5,333 nucleotides of DNA from NCBI GenBank assembly GCA_003539755.1, contig DPOH01000181.1, positions 1 to 5,333 of the forward strand, written 5' to 3'. This DNA comes from Clostridium sp. (GTDB lineage Bacteria; Bacillota; Clostridia; Clostridiales; Clostridiaceae). Shown in pieces: positions 5,301 to 5,333 of the stretch. The position numbers were made by a program, and so were the translations under genes. Within the stretch, counting starts at the first letter, position 1. The number at the start of each line of letters is the position of its first letter. The notes beneath the pieces are model-generated. The model ran no database searches and was not told the DNA's origin. It was given only the letters and a program-made list of their open reading frames with translations.

Positions 5301-5333
5301 AAGAATGGAATGGTGGATTTAATGGTAATGTTA
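2321..5333 (+). CDS. Secreted multidomain GH43 arabinanase-like enzyme with CBM2-like modules (3' end beyond window)
   Basis: The frame stays open for 1004 codons to the window edge. ATG 2321 has AAGGGAG (2307-2313) seven bases upstream. Residues 1-30 are a Sec signal peptide (MLRKK, hydrophobic core, VFA cleavage before Q31). Residues about 57-450 are a five-bladed GH43 catalytic domain, close to Bacillus Abn2-type endo-arabinanases: HDPS with the expected base D62, AIDPE with D245, SGEGG with the expected acid E312, metal-site GHNS (H395) and YHQRF (410-414). Residues about 458-552 (GNYQFINHG onward) fit the GH43 C-terminal beta domain. Residues about 558-637 are an Ig-like domain (SITWKSSDESVITSDGQVTR). 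Residues about 646-865 are LamG/concanavalin-like. An acidic linker (866-877) leads to a CBM2-like module (about 878-970; NDWTLKFKY, IWNGEI, VEFGF), and a second seems to begin at 986 (YGVEFQKNEEWNGGFNGNV). It should cut alpha-1,5-arabinan outside the cell while bound to plant wall. Endo action is inferred; xylan-side activity cannot be excluded. Confidence 0.93.
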   Translation, partial: MLRKKANIVVSCALAGMMSATFLSPQLVFAQNVSGDVQAVSNSDLNEKNQSVQVKQRTSVHDPSIIKAGNEYYVFGSHIEAAKSNDLQNWTKFSNSYTTPNNAIFGDLSKNLAGSFAWAGENDSDCKGGYAVWAPCVVWNDNYVNEDGTSGAYMMYYCTSSTYKRSCIGYAVSQNIEGPYTYVDTIIYSGFTKNDAHDDKSSINTNYENTNIKDLIDNGTIGGTNPNWFSSSGAFNTSYAPNAIDPEIFWDADGKMWMNYGSWSGGTYILQLDPTTGKPIYPGDVNENSDSLNITDRYFGTRISGGYTKSGEGGDIVYDKNTGYYYLYNSYAGLAANGGYNIRLFRSKNPEGPYLDAAGNNAALPGNVDNAGYGIKLIGNYKFDCQDVGYKAAGHNSSFIDDDGQMYLVYHQRFNDGTETHEVRVHQMFINEEGWPCVAPYENSGDKISENGYSKDEIVGNYQFINHGTANTSAMIDTLNVKLNDDFTITGDINGTWSMKDGTYYMDAVIDGTTYHGVFFKQQDESAYDNKVMTFSAIGNNNECIWGSKLELDDQKSVNYAANSLNNAIPSITRNDIDLKTTGAYDTSITWKSSDESVITSDGQVTRGSEDKNITLTATISKGSSETTKTFNVTVEGKLDEFTLNPIYKYEFNTTGASVGLSSTGSKDGDASLVGSASIENDNERGSVLSISNSKGALRENYLKLPSDTFSGITADGYTVGMWVNIDKDDPNYFEHSALFEANDGGAYPITRISANLYGRINANGAFADATEIAKPLESNTWQYMTYTVNKDGIVVYVNGEEVSRADKDISQCFENDFLSKMKDVTVGSGNIWSDADIASAKFDNVSFFDTALTSKEVEALYNDEIDSSKDSEKDDDSISLSAKIDQSWGNNVKETVKITNNTDKTINDWTLKFKYDGTIKQIWNGEIESQENGEYVIKNAGWPQDLEPDQTVEFGFLASYEGDSIPEITEYSMDSHEDEVTDEDYGVEFQKNEEWNGGFNGNV

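Noticed and set aside
1..5333. CRISPR array, insertion sequence, tRNA, riboswitch or phage genes
   Set aside because: No regularly spaced repeats, transposase motifs, terminal repeats with target duplications, cloverleaf sequences or conserved riboswitch cores were seen on either strand.

Overview
The window looks like chromosomal DNA from a low-GC, Gram-positive anaerobe of the Clostridia. The base composition is strongly A+T rich, the ribosome binding sites are AGGAG/AAGGAGG type, promoters match the TTGACA/TATAAT pattern, codons end mostly in A or T, and the proteins read as clostridial families. The species cannot be named from this sequence. No mobile element, CRISPR array, tRNA or rRNA is visible.

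Layout from left to right. At 1-229 (minus strand) is the N-terminal part of a PadR-family repressor, cut by the window edge, with an inverted repeat lying over its own promoter. An AT-rich gap of about 320 bases follows and holds a perfect palindrome, TGTGACTAAGTCACA. At 552-746 (plus) is a 64-residue stub that resembles only the first part of a Crp/Fnr-type regulator. A strong hairpin at 763-808, T-rich on both sides, ends this gene and the convergent one. At 892-1770 (minus) is a complete radical SAM protein. It shares a short divergent promoter region with a 62-residue TetR-type DNA-binding stub (1904-2092, plus), whose last codons form one arm of a terminator.

From 2237 to the right edge the window belongs to one large gene on the plus strand, starting at 2321 and running off the end after 1004 codons. 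It encodes a secreted GH43 arabinanase-like enzyme with a GH43 C-terminal beta domain, an Ig-like domain, a LamG-like domain and at least one CBM2-like cellulose-binding module; a second such module appears to begin at the edge. Its promoter is preceded by two GTRCGTACA sites exactly 60 bases apart, whose core matches the arabinose repressor (AraR) operator as I recall it from Bacillus. This gives a coherent reading: an arabinose-responsive, extracellular arabinan-degrading enzyme that is held on plant cell walls by carbohydrate-binding modules.

The left half is a cluster of small regulators, two of them apparently cut short but both keeping their own promoter or operator signals. I do not see a clearly new biological system. 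The points most worth a second look are the two regulator stubs, the putative AraR operator pair, and the domain build of the GH43 enzyme.
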